Under the pieces are notes generated by a model, which searched no databases, was not told the origin of the DNA, and saw only the letters and a list, made by a program, of their open reading frames with translations. The translations under genes were made by a program, and so were the position numbers. A stretch of DNA of 64,000 nt from Leguminivora glycinivorella (taxonomy: Eukaryota > Arthropoda > Insecta > Lepidoptera > Tortricidae), in contig NC_062977.1 in the NCBI RefSeq assembly GCF_023078275.1, forward strand, positions 17,133,118-17,197,117, written 5' to 3'. Position 1 is the stretch's first letter. Each line of letters opens with the position of its first letter. Positions 10,373-19,958 of the stretch are shown piece after piece.

Positions 10373-10638
10373 ACCATACGCAAACAGATGGAGCAAGACT
10401 ATGGTAGGCTACGGCCCCGAAGACACACACTTTGTTGTTGAGCTCACATACAACTATGGTATCACACATTACGAAACGGGCAATGACTTCATCGGTCTCA
10501 CCATACAGTCCAGCGAGAGTCTACAGAGGGCTGCGGCTAACAACTGGCCGGTGAAGCAACAGAATGGAATTAAGTACTTGGAAGCACCTGGTGGATACAA
10601 ATTCTTCATTGTGGACAAGCCAGAGCCTGTTGGAAAAG
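10373..10638 (+). CDS. GLOD4: GLOD4, exon 3
   Basis: This exon follows acceptor attcacag and precedes donor gtaattt at 10639. It encodes PYANRWSKTMVGYGPEDTHF, then VVELTYNYGITHYETGNDF and the module-1 end EAPGGYKFFIVDKPEPVGK. The E-L-T-Y-N-Y-G stretch and GGYKF are hallmark GLOD4 motifs. The exon ends in phase 1. The last 11 exon bases and the donor are repeated about 1.1 kb downstream (11748 on) by a local duplication, giving a decoy donor. Confidence 0.95.
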
Positions 10639-10666
10639 GTAATTTAATTTAATTACATAATTATTA

Positions 10667-11504
10667 ATTATAGAAGGGAAATTAAATGGAAGGAGAGGAA
10701 GGGGAAGGCCAAGAAAGAGTTATATGAGCCAAGTAAAGGAACGGAACGTTGTTTACAAGGGACGGTAAACATGGAAAAGATATTGAAAGGAGAGTGAATG
10801 CCGGGAATAGAGTGAATGGAGTACTAAACGCTTTTATGGGCAGCCAGAAAGTGTCGCAAAAAGCACGTCTGGCAGTGCATAGAGGAGTTTTGGTGCCTAC
10901 ACTTATGTATGGTAGTGAAAGTTGGGTGTGGGAGAAAAGACTTCAAAGTCAAGTGAATGCCGTGGAAATGAGAGCGTTAAGAAGCATGGCTGGTGTAAAG
11001 TTGAGTGATAGGATCAGAAATAGCGTGATAAGAGAGAAGTGTGGAGTGGATGTAGATGTGGTGACAAAGATTGAGATGGGTATGTTAAGGTGGTTTGGGC
11101 ATGTAGAGAGGATGGATGAGAGGAGATTAACGAAGAAAGTATATGAAAAAGGAGTGGAAGGGTCAGTTGGTAGTGGAAGACCTAGGCGAACTTTTCTTGA
11201 TCAAATCGGGGAAATATTGCAAAAAGGCCAGGTCAGAAGTACTCGAAACCGACGAGCGTGTATGAGAAACGTTATGAAAGTGTGTGAAGCGAAAGTGGTT
11301 TGTCAGGATCGTAGTAAATGGAAATCCGTGATCTCTGCCTACCCCTCTGGGAAACAGGCGTGATTGTATGTATGTATGTAAAGGAACATGTAAGGGCCGT
11401 GTCGTACCAGGACACTAAAAGGCTGGCTTCGGATCGACCAAAGTGGAGACAACTTCATCAAGCTGCACTGACAAGAGCCCCGCTCTTAAATTGAATTGAA
11501 TTGA
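10667..11504 (+). mobile_element. RTE-like LINE 3' end, interrupted by a second LINE
   Basis: The outer LINE is flanked by the 12-bp target duplication acataattatta (10655-10666 and 11505-11516). It encodes only the reverse-transcriptase protein's C-terminus: GRGRPRKSYMSQVKERN before the interruption and VSYQDTKRLASDRPKWRQLH after it. The frame ends at a tga next to a (ttgaa)n microsatellite tail, as in RTE elements. It is 5'-truncated and dead. Confidence 0.8.
10743..11377 (+). mobile_element. Second RTE-like LINE nested in the first, with open C-terminal frame
   Basis: It is bounded by gtaaaggaac at 10733-10742 and again at 11378-11387. An open frame of about 200 codons (10749-11363) covers the C-terminus of an RTE-type reverse transcriptase, including YGSESWVWEKR, LRWFGHVERMDERR and GSGRPRRTFLDQI, which are typical of moth RTE polyproteins. 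The element ends (tgta)n. The frame has no defect here, but the polymerase core is absent. Confidence 0.82.
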
Positions 11505-11778
11505 ACATAATTATTACTTTTTCCATTTGCAAAAAGGGTTTACCAGTTGGTAAGTGGTAATAGTGGTATATATACTAATATCGTAAAAATGAAGTTAAAA
11601 ACTCTACAATATTAGTATCTTTATACTATACAAAAATCCGCCCGAATGTTTATTGGACAACCCATAATAAAAACGTGCCACTAACGAACGACCTTTTAAT
11701 AAGAAGATCAATTTTTTAAATTTGAATATTCATAAATTCTCTATCAGTGTTGGAAAAGGTAATTCAATTTAATTACAT

Positions 11779-11870
11779 GAAAAATGAAAAAAAAAAAAAA
11801 ATGAAAAATGAAAAATGCTTTATTTAGGTATCAAAGTGTCAGCTTATTACATTTACATGAGATGTATGTA
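11779..11870 (-). mobile_element. Short LINE/SINE tail in the duplicated intron segment
   Basis: Read on the minus strand it carries AATAAAGC followed by a repeated attttt c tail, i.e. a retrotransposon 3' end of about 90 bp. It separates 'aattacat' from 'ataattattac', which are contiguous in the other copy of the duplication. Confidence 0.55.
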
Positions 11871-12069
11871 TAATTATTACTTTTTCCATTTGCAAAAAGG
11901 GTTTACCATAAAGTGGTATATATACTAACTAGTTTTTTAAAGGTGCGCGGGGCCCGAGGGCCCCGCGGTCTTTCTTGTTTTTTTGTTTTTGCTTTTGCTT
12001 TATGCTTTTTAGTTTTTGCTTTATGTTTTTTTGCTAAGCTTGTTTGTTTTATTGCTTTGCTTGTTGCTT

Positions 12070-13030
12070 TGCCTCCGGCCCGTCGTTTCGCTTCTCTAAG
12101 ACACTTTTACTATTGGGTCGTGTTTAAGCTCCAACTTCCCGGACCGCCGGCGAGCCGATCAGGGACGCTCCGGGCCTTCGGCCCTACGCGGAGCTCGGCC
12201 TTCGGCCTTAGCTGGGTTTCAGAGCTCCGCGTCGGGCCTTCGGCCCGCCGCGTCGCTTTTTAGACACTTTAATTATTGTTCTGTTCCCAAGCACAGTCTG
12301 TACGCAGCTCGGCCTGCGGCCTTCGCGTGCTTGGAAACACTCTGACCGCAGCTCGGCCTACGGCCTTCGCGTGCTTGGGAGCCTCTCAGACACGCTCCGG
12401 GCCTTCGGCCCTCCGCGTAGTTTCTGTGGGGGTTGTAGGGAATTTGGAGCTTAAACACGACCCAATAGTAAAAGTGTCTTGAGAAGCTCACGACGGGCCT
12501 GCGGCCTGCGGCCTCCGGCCCGTCGTTTCGCTTCTCTAAGACACTTTTACTATTGGGTCGTGTTTAAGCTCCAACTTCCCGGACCGCCGGCGAGCCGATC
12601 AGGGACGCTCCGGGCCTTCGGCCCTACGCGGAGCTCGGCCTTCGGCCTTCGCTTGGTTTCGAAGCTTCGCGTCGGGCCTCCGGCCCGCCGCGTCGCTTTT
12701 TAGACACTTTAATTATTGTTCTGCTTGGGAGGATTCTCTGCCCGCAGCTCGGCCTGCGGCCTTCGCGTGCTTGGGAGCCTCTCAGACACGCTCCGGGCCT
12801 TCGGCCCTCCGCGTAGTTACTGTGGGGGTTGTAGCGAAGTTGGCGCCCCTCTCAGGGACGCTCCGGGCCTTCGGCCCTACGCGGAGCTCGGCCTTCGGCC
12901 TTCGCTGGGTTTCGAACCTCCGCGTCGCTTTTTAGATACTTTTACTTATATTTTTTTGCTTGGGAGCACTGTCTGTACGCAGCTCGGACCTCGGACCGGA
13001 GCAATGACCGTTGGGCTGTGGAACGCTCCG
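12070..13030. repeat. GC-rich palindrome block in Helitron unit A
   Basis: Dense short palindromes recur, chiefly gggccttcggccc, ggcctgcggcc and gggcctccggccc, each a 4-5 bp stem with a 3-base loop. Larger inverted repeats also occur: ttaaacacgacccaatagta near 12450 and its mirror near 12550 form arms of about 50-60 bp. A 439-bp direct repeat copies the block once. Translations such as repeated Gly-Pro-Ala-Arg frames are a by-product of this composition. Confidence 0.8.
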
Positions 13031-13039
13031 TCAGGCTGG

Positions 13040-14300
13040 TAGGGAAATTTGACTTTGTCCCCTCTCGCCGCCGTTTTTGACTTTTCCAAATTTTTTTTTC
13101 TCATTTCTATTTTTGGCCCCCGTTCTTACCAAGTCCCAAATTTGAACGCGCTCGGACCGAAAATAAAAAAAAAAAAATTTCAAAGTCGGCCATTTTGGAA
13201 TTTTGTAAATGCCATTCGATGGACCTCAGATAACTGTACAACATTAGTTTAAGCACTATTAACCTTTTTCCTACCGTTACGGACCTATGGGGATTTAAAA
13301 AAAAACCTCCATACAAACTGGTAGGGAAATTTGACTTTGTCCCCTCTCGCCACCGTTTTTGACTTTTCCAAATTTTTTTTTCTCATTTCTATTTTTGGCT
13401 CCCGTTCTTACCACGTGCCAAATTTGAACGCGCTCGGACCGAAAATAAAAAAAAAAAATTTCAAAGTCGGCCATTTTGAAATTTTGTAAATGCCATTCGA
13501 TGGACCTTAGATAACTGTACAACATTAGTTCAAGCACTATTAACCTTTTCCCTACCGTTACGGAGCTATGGGGATTTAAAAAAAGGACCTCCATACAAAT
13601 TTCAATTGGCCTTCAAAGGGCGCCATTTTGAATTTTTCAAAATTTTCTTTTTGTATACTAATCTTGGGGTGGCTGTCTACCCGTGTGCAAAATTTCAGCG
13701 CGCTCGGACCATTTTGAAATTTTTCAAAAAAAAAGTCGGCCATTTTGATTTTTTTTTAATGCCATTCGATGGACCTCGGGTGACTGTATAACATTTGTTT
13801 GAGCACTTTTCACTTCTTTGTACCGTTACGGAGCTATGGTAATTAAAAGAAAAACCTCCATTCAAATTTCAATTGGCCCTCAAAGGCCGCCATTTTGAAT
13901 TTTTCAAAATTTTCTTTTTGAATACTAATCTTAGCGCAACCGTCCACCCGTGTGCCAAATCTCAGCGCGCTAGGACCATTTTGAAAATTTTCAAAAAAAA
14001 AAGTCGGCCATTTTGATATTTTTTTAATGCAACTTTTTTCTACTCGGATACCTGTATGACATTTGGTCGAGCACCCCCCGGCTATCTCTTACGGTTTAAA
14101 AGTTGCCATACAAAATAAAAGTGGCCAGTTTTCCCACATTTGTAGCATTTTTCAATTTTTTTTATTTCATTCGAATCAAGGCCGCTTGGAGATTCTACGA
14201 CCAAAATTTGAACACTCCACGATAAATTTGAAAAATTGTCAAAAAAAAAAGTCGGCCATTTTGAAAAAAAAATGGCGACGTCAAAAACTGCCCAGGGTCC
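13040..14300. repeat. AT-rich ~270-bp subrepeats in Helitron unit A
   Basis: Three imperfect copies of about 267-281 bp, marked by accgttacggagctatgg at about 13271, 13552 and 13819, plus a partial fourth. Each has runs of A and T, cgcgctcggacc and ggccattttgaa. No coding sense is evident: frames are rich in Lys/Phe and differ between copies. Confidence 0.8.
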
Positions 14301-14517
14301 TCTATGACATTTGGTCGAACACTCCCCGGCTAACTCCAGCCGTTTGGCCAGGCCGTCCGACATTTTTTTACCCGGAACCGGTAGACCGACGGTCTGATCT
14401 ATCCGGGGTCGCAGGACCAAACTCTATACGACCACACCAAACACTGCCACCCGCAAAAACCCCCTCTGCCTATTTTTTGAAAAATGTCAGTCGGGTTGTA
14501 GCTTTATATTATATAGA

Positions 14518-16920
14518 CTAGTTTTTTAAAGGTGCGCGGGGCCCGAGGGCCCCGCGGTGTTCTTTTTTTGTTTTTGTGCTTTGCTCTTCGTGTTTTGCTT
14601 ATGCTTTTGCTTTTTGTTTTTGTGTTTTGCTTTTTGTTTTTGAGCTATGCTTTTTTGATTTATTGCTTTGCTTGTTTGCTTTTTTGCTTTAGCCTTTGCG
14701 TGCTTGGGAGCACTCTCTGCCCGCAGCTCGGCCTGCGGCCTCGCGTGCTTGGGAGCCTGTCAGACACGCTCCGGGCCTTCGGCCCTCCGCGTAGTTACTG
14801 TGGGGGTTGTAGGGAAGTTGGAGCTTAAACGCGACCCAATAGTAAAAGTGTCTTGAGAAGCTCACGACGGGCCTGCGGCCTGCGGCCTCCGGCCCGTCGT
14901 TTCGCTTCTCTAAGACACTTTTACTATTGGGTCGTGTTTAAGCTCCAACTTCCCGGTCCGCCGGCGAGCCGATCAGGGACGCTCCGGGCCTTCGGCCCTA
15001 CGCGGAGCTCGGCCTTCGGCCTTCGCTGGGTTTCGAAGCTCCGCGTCGGGCCTTCGGCCCGCCGCTTCGCTTGTTAAGATACTTTTTGTTATTGTTTCGC
15101 TTGGGAGCACAGTCTGTACGCAGCTCGGCCTGCGGCCTTCGCGTGCTTGGGAGCACTCTCTGCCCGCAGCTCGGCCTGCGGCCTTCGCGTGCTTGGGAGT
15201 CTCTCAGACACGCTCCGGGCCTTCGGCCCTCCGCGTAGTTACTGTGGGGGTTGTGGGGAAGTTGGAGCTTAAACACGCCCCAATAGTAAAAGTGTCTTGA
15301 GAAGCTCACGACGGGCCTGCGGCCTGCGGCCTCCGGCCCGTCGTTTCGCTTCTCTAAGACACTTTTACTATTGGGTCGTGTTTAAGCTCCAACTTCCCGG
15401 TCCGCCGGCGAGCCGATCAGGGACGCTCCGGGCCTTCGGCCCTACGCGGAGCTCGGCCTTCGGCCTTCGCTGGGTTTCGAAGCTCCGCGTCGGGCCTTCG
15501 GCCCGCCGCTTCGCTTGTTAAGATGCTTTTTGTTATTGTTTTCTTGGGAGCACAGTCTGCACGCAGCTCGGCCTGCGGCCTTCGCGTGCTTGGGAGCACT
15601 CTGCCCGCAGCTCGGCCTGCGGCCTTCGCGTACTTGGGAGCCTGTCAGACACGCTCCGGGCCTTCGGCCCTCCGCGTAGTTACTGTGGGGATTGTAGGAT
15701 TTGTAGGGAAGTTGGACCTCCGGCCTGCGGCCTCCGGCCCGCCGCGTCGCTTTTTAGACACTTTTACTTATATTTTCTTGCTTGGGAGCACTGTCTGTAC
15801 GCAGCTCGGAACTTGGACCGGAGCAATGACCGTCGGGCTGTAGAACGCTCCCTCAGGCTGGTAGGGAAATTTGACTTTGTCCCCTCTCGCCGCCGTTTTT
15901 GACTTTTCCAAAAATTTTTTTTTTCTCATTTCTATTTTTGGCCCCCGTTCTTACCAAGTCCCAAATTGGAACGCGCTCGGACCAAAAATAAAAAAAAAAA
16001 TTTTCAAAGTCGGCCATTTTGAAATTTTGTAAATGCCATTCGATGGACCACAAATAACTGTACAACATTAGTTTAAGCACTATTAACCTTTCTCCTACCG
16101 TTACGGAGCTATGGGGATTTAAAAAAAAAACCTCCATACAAACTGGTAGGGAAATTTGAATTTGTCCCCTCTCGCCACCGTTTTTGACTTTTCCAATTTT
16201 TTTTTTTCTCATTTCTATTTTTGGCCCCCGTTCTTACCACGTGCCAAATTTGAACGCGCTCGGACCGAAAATAAAAAAAAAAAATTTCAAAGTCGGCCAT
16301 TTTGAAATTTTGTAAATGCCATTCGATGGACCTCAGATAACTGTACAACATTAGTTCAAGCACTTTTAACCTTTTCCCTACCGTTACGGAGCTATGGGGA
16401 TTAAAAAAAAAGACCTCCATACAAATTTCAATTGGCCTTCAAAGGGCGCCATTTTAAATTTTTCAAAATTTTCTTTTTGTATACTAATCTTAGGGTGGCT
16501 GTCCACCCGTGTGCAAAATTTCAGCGCGCTCGGACAATTTTTAAATTTTTCAAAAAAAAAAGTCGGCCATATTGATTTTTTTTTAATGCCATTCGATGGA
16601 CCTCGGGTGACTGTATAACATTTGTTTGAGCACTTTTCACTTCCTTGTACCGTTACGGAGCCATGGCGATTAAAAAAAAACCTCCATGCAAATTTCAATT
16701 GGCCCTCAAAGGCCGCCATTTTGAATTTTTCAAAATTTTCTTTTTGAATATAAATCTTGGGGTGACCTTCCACCCGTGTGCCAAATCTCAGCGCGCTAGG
16801 CCCATTTTGAAATTTTTCAAAAAAAAAGTCGGCCATTTTGAATTTTTTTTTAATGCAACTTTTTCTACTCGGATACCTGTATGACATTTGGTCGAGCACC
16901 CCCGGCTATCTCTTACGGTT
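14518..16920 (-). mobile_element. Helitron unit B, 5'-truncated, fused head-to-tail to unit A
   Basis: Its 3' end CTAG (14518-14521) directly touches the 5' TC of unit A with no base between. The same hairpin lies just inside. Unit B follows unit A's order (GC-rich block about 14690-15830, AT-rich subrepeats about 15850-16900) and stops at 16920, at the point matching about 14096 in unit A. It therefore lacks the last 420 bp of the 5' end. A 444-bp sub-block occurs twice (14853 and 15297) with near-identical sequence. Confidence 0.82.
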
Positions 16921-17168
16921 TATATATACTAATATCGTAAAAATGAAGTTAAAAACTCTACAATATTAGTATCTTTATACTATACAAAAATCCGCCCGAA
17001 TGTTTATTGGACAACCCATAATAAAAACGTGCCACTAACGACCTTTTAATAAGATCATTTTTTTAAATTTGAATATTCATAAATTCTCTATCAGTGAACC
17101 AGAGGCTACACCGAAATGCACTATTTCACTATAGTTGGAGAGTTTTACGATTATTAACTTGAACAAAA

Positions 17169-17345
17169 TCCATACTAATATTATAAATGGGAAAGTGTGT
17201 GCTTCTGTTTGTTTGTCCGTCTTTCACGGCAAAACGGAGCGACGAATTGACGTGATTTTTTAATTGGAGATAGTTGAAGGGATGGAGAGTGACATAGGCT
17301 ACTTTTTGTCTCTTTCTCTCGAGCGATGCTGCGGGCAAATGCTAG
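17169..17345 (+). mobile_element. Lep1-like Helitron in GLOD4 intron 3
   Basis: A|TCCATACTAATATTATAAAT at the 5' end and gctgcgggcaaatgCTAG|T at the 3' end, 177 bp. This is the same family as 7613-7755, with the shared body gtttgtttgtccgtctttca and cataggctactttttgtctc. Confidence 0.85.
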
Positions 17346-17529
17346 TATCATATAAATCATATTCTACTTTAGACGATTCTTTTATAGGCGAATACTAAAT
17401 ACCTATTGTCATTTGTTTATTACCATGAAATTTTCATTATTTACAGTTCAATTCTTGCCTATTGTTCTAATTCATCGGCGTTTCTGCTAATATTTCTTTA
17501 CCCGCCGATACATATATTTGAATAGGGAT

Positions 17530-18440
17530 ACCCCCATTTGCCAGAATTTCATTTGCCATAATTTTATTTGCCATCCTATTCAACAATCATAATATTGTTT
17601 CTCATAACATCTTATGCCATAATCATTGTTTACTATATTAATCTAGTGCCAGAAACTTTGTTTCCCATAAAGTCAGTGTCCATAATGTCATTTGTCAGAA
17701 TCATTGAAATCCGTAATTACCACATTCCATACCATCATTTGTCATACAAATTAGCGTCCAGAAAAGTCAATTTCCATAATGTGCTTTGGCAGAATCGAAA
17801 ACTACTATAATAGGTACTAGAAGGACTAGAGAATGAAACTGCTATCAGAAAGTAGGTTAGGTTAGGTTAGAACTGTGACCCCCTGGAAAATGAAACTGCT
17901 ATCAGAAAGTAGGTTAGGTTAGAACTGTGAACCTCTGGAAAAGGAAACTGCTTGAAAAGTAGGTTAGGTTAGGTTAGAACTGTGACCCCCCGGAAAATGA
18001 AAATACTATCAGACAGTAGGTTAGGTTAGAACTGCGACCCCCTGGAAAATGAAACTGCTATCAGCAAGTAGGTTAGGTTAGGTTAGAACTGTGACCCCCT
18101 GGAGAATGAAACTGCTGGAAAAGTAGGTTAGGTTAGGTTAGAACTGTGACCCCTGGAAAATGAAACTGCTATCAGAAAGTAGGTTAGGTTAGGTAATAAT
18201 ATGGGCAACAATTAATATGGCAATAATTGCTTATGGCGTTTGAATATTCTATGAAACCATATTATTGCACTTAATAATATGGCTAACAAATAGTATGGCA
18301 TTGTATGATTATGGAAGGTAATATTCGGATAAACAACGAGTATTTCATATGATTTTTATGGTAAACAAATCATTCGGGCAAATGAAATTCAGGCAAGTTA
18401 GATTCAGGCAAATGAATATTATGTTAAATGACTGTCGGGC
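17530..18440. repeat. Composite element: inverted 'atttgcc/ggcaaat' flanks around a TTAGG-containing minisatellite
   Basis: 17833-18195 holds about seven units of 45-66 bp (aatgaaactgctatcagaaa, gtaggttaggttagg, ttagaactgtgacccc). Each has two or three AGGTT pentamers, the insect telomeric motif in phase. The left flank (17536-17800) repeats catttgccataat-like words. The right flank (18195-18440) repeats the mirror words gggcaaatgaa and tatggcaa. The mirrored flanks suggest a single mobile element carrying an internal minisatellite. Confidence 0.6.
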
Positions 18441-18775
18441 AAACAATAGACAACCATTTGAATAATCTTCATATTCAATCATAACAATTACCTACTGATA
18501 AAAGCCATCTAAACAAAGATAAGTAAAAGATTGTGCCAAGTGAAGGTACATGCGTTTTGTCACGCCGTTTGATAGTGATAAACATTCAGCTGACTTATGG
18601 TTATCAGTGTTATCCTAGGATCCAGGACCTAGATAAAGTGAGATATCAGTGCCGTCTGGCTACGCGGGTAGTTCAAAAATCATTCATTTATTGCACTTCA
18701 TTAAATATGAACCGCCTTAAGCTTGAGAACCTCATATAACCCTCGCCTAGATAGATAATATATAATTTATTTAGA

Positions 18776-18905
18776 CCAGGTAGGGCAATCATGGTCGCGC
18801 GATAAATGATAAAACATCGGGCCGTCCCTATCGCACTTACAAATAGTGCGATAGGGACGGCCTGCTGTTTTATCATTTATCGCGCGACCATAATTGCCTG
18901 CCTGG
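18776..18905. mobile_element. Palindromic MITE family P (ccaggcaagtatggtcgcgc), copy 1
   Basis: Arms of about 60 bp around a short loop (tacaaata), sharing ggtcgcgcgataaatgataa and ccgtccctatcgcac. The element is nearly one long hairpin. Other copies lie at 20765-20889 and 21969-22090, all in GLOD4 intron 3 or the start of intron 4. Confidence 0.85.
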
Positions 18906-18963
18906 TGTAGGCTTAAGAGCCGATGTAGCTTTATTTGACGTTCATACGCGCATTGTAATACCT

Positions 18964-19381
18964 CCTCCGCCTCCTTGCGTTATCCCGGATTTGCCACGGC
19001 TCATGGGAGCTTGGGGTCCGCTTTGACAACTAATCTGAAGGTTTGGCATAGGCACTAGTTTTACGAAAGCGACTGCCTTCTGACCTTCCAACCCGAAAGG
19101 TAACTAGGCCTTATTGGAATTAGTCTGGTTTCCTCACGATGTTTTCCTTCACCGAAAAGCGACTGGCAAATATCAAATGACATTTCGTACATAAGTTCCG
19201 AAAAACTCATTGGTACGAGCTGGGGCCCGTTTTCGAAAGGTACACAAGTGCGCAAACTGTCAAATCGTATGGATTGTCATGGAACTTGTAATACAACCTT
19301 TCGAGAAACGGGCCCCTGGGGTTCGAACCCGCGACCTCCGGATTGAAAGTCGCATTACCGCTAGGCCACCAGCGCTTAATA
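18964..19381 (-). mobile_element. tRNA-derived SINE (gcgctggtgacctagcggta type) with a nested MITE
   Basis: On the minus strand it starts agcgctggtggcctagcggt. It has an internal promoter B-box-like ggttcgaacccc, then the diagnostic tail (cggtgaaggaaaacatcgtg, ccaacccgaaagg in complement). Its 16-bp target duplication is exact. The plus-oriented relative at 48513-48832 lacks the insertion present here at 19222-19316. Confidence 0.82.
19222..19316. mobile_element. MITE nested inside the SINE
   Basis: Inverted ends ggggcccgttttcgaaaggt and acctttcgagaaacgggccc bound 95 bp that are absent from the uninterrupted SINE copy at 48513. This gives the third layer of nesting: LINE tail, SINE, MITE. 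Confidence 0.82.
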
Positions 19382-19827
19382 GCGCATTGTAATACCTATG
19401 CCTACTTAAAAAAGAAACTACGTTCACCATGAAAATAATGAAGTACCTATTATCAATTTACCTATCAGTTATCATAGTTCCTAGTCATCCACAATGACAT
19501 CATTAAAATACGCAAATAATAGGCACTGAAATCTGACATTAGTATAAACAATGTGACTTAAATTTTACTATAACCACTAGTTAGACAATTAGGTATTATT
19601 TTATTACTTCAATACAAGTTTACGCAGCTGTCTGTAGGAATACCTAATATAAGTAATATGCAAATAAATAATAAAGTTGCACAATATTTGTGATACAAGC
19701 ATTTACAGATAAGTGTATCTTTCGTTTGTCATTATCTAAAATTGGCAATGCTTTGCCTGTTTACCAGACAAGTTGACACTTAGATATACTGATAGTAAAT
19801 GAAAAACTTTCCATTTTTGTTTATCTA

Positions 19828-19956
19828 CAGTCAACCAATTGGAACCCTAGGCCACTCATGTCAAAATGACAAGCAGTAAGAGATTTCTTACAACCTGATT
19901 TTTAACGTCACTATGACATAGTTCTATAGTGGCCTAGGGTTCCAATTGGTTGACTG
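19828..19956. mobile_element. TA-flanked MITE with 30-bp perfect TIRs
   Basis: cagtcaaccaattggaaccc and its exact mirror at the right end, flanked by TA at 19826-19827 and 19957-19958. This is typical of Tc1/mariner-derived MITEs. The right TA is shared with the next element. Confidence 0.85.
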
Positions 19957-19958
19957 TA

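Larger units (their letters stand above)
10628..11927 (+). repeat. Local tandem duplication of the GLOD4 exon 3 end and intron start, split by insertions
   Basis: Copy 1 is 10628-10666 plus 11517-11747. Copy 2 starts at 11748 (tgttggaaaaggtaattcaa) and continues in pieces at 11871-11928 and 16921-17094. With insertions removed, both copies read as about 270 bp of the same sequence, ending ctctatcagtg. Copy 1 was opened by LINEs (10667-11504). Copy 2 was opened by a short tail insertion (11779-11870) and the Helitron array. Each copy acts as the empty-site control for the other. Confidence 0.85.
11929..14517 (-). mobile_element. Large non-autonomous Helitron, complete unit A of a tandem pair
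   Basis: On the minus strand it begins TCTATATAATATAAAGC (at 14517) and ends with a 10-bp-stem hairpin (CGCGGGGCCC, loop 2, GGGCCCCGCG; 11944-11965), then CACCTTTAAAAAACTAG at 11929. The next base is T. These are the Helitron marks: 5' TC, a 3' hairpin about a dozen bases before CTRR, and insertion between A and T. Length is 2589 bp. No Rep/helicase frame is present, so it depends on another element. The interior has a GC-rich half (about 12070-13030) and an AT-rich repeat half (13030-14300). Confidence 0.82.
18906..19410. mobile_element. LINE 3' tail split by a SINE
   Basis: agctttatttgacgttcata then gcgcattgtaatacct (18948-18963) is a moth retrotransposon tail. It resumes as gcgcattgtaatacct (19382-19397) followed by atgcctacttaaaaaag. 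An uninterrupted relative lies at 53140-53220. The 16-bp word is the target duplication of the SINE between. Confidence 0.75.

Noticed and set aside
14853..15521. Two identical 74-codon open frames (and a near copy at 12479) in the GC-rich block
   Set aside because: They arise from the 444-bp direct repeat in the Helitrons, consist of palindromic GC words, and have equally open frames on the other strand. They are not genes.
16384..16899. 171-codon minus-strand frame rich in Lys/Phe
   Set aside because: It crosses two tandem AT-rich subrepeats and simply translates repeated a/t runs and ggccatttt words. No start context or family similarity.
17833..18195. Interstitial telomere
   Set aside because: AGGTT runs are only two to three units long within a larger minisatellite, so this is not a telomeric array.
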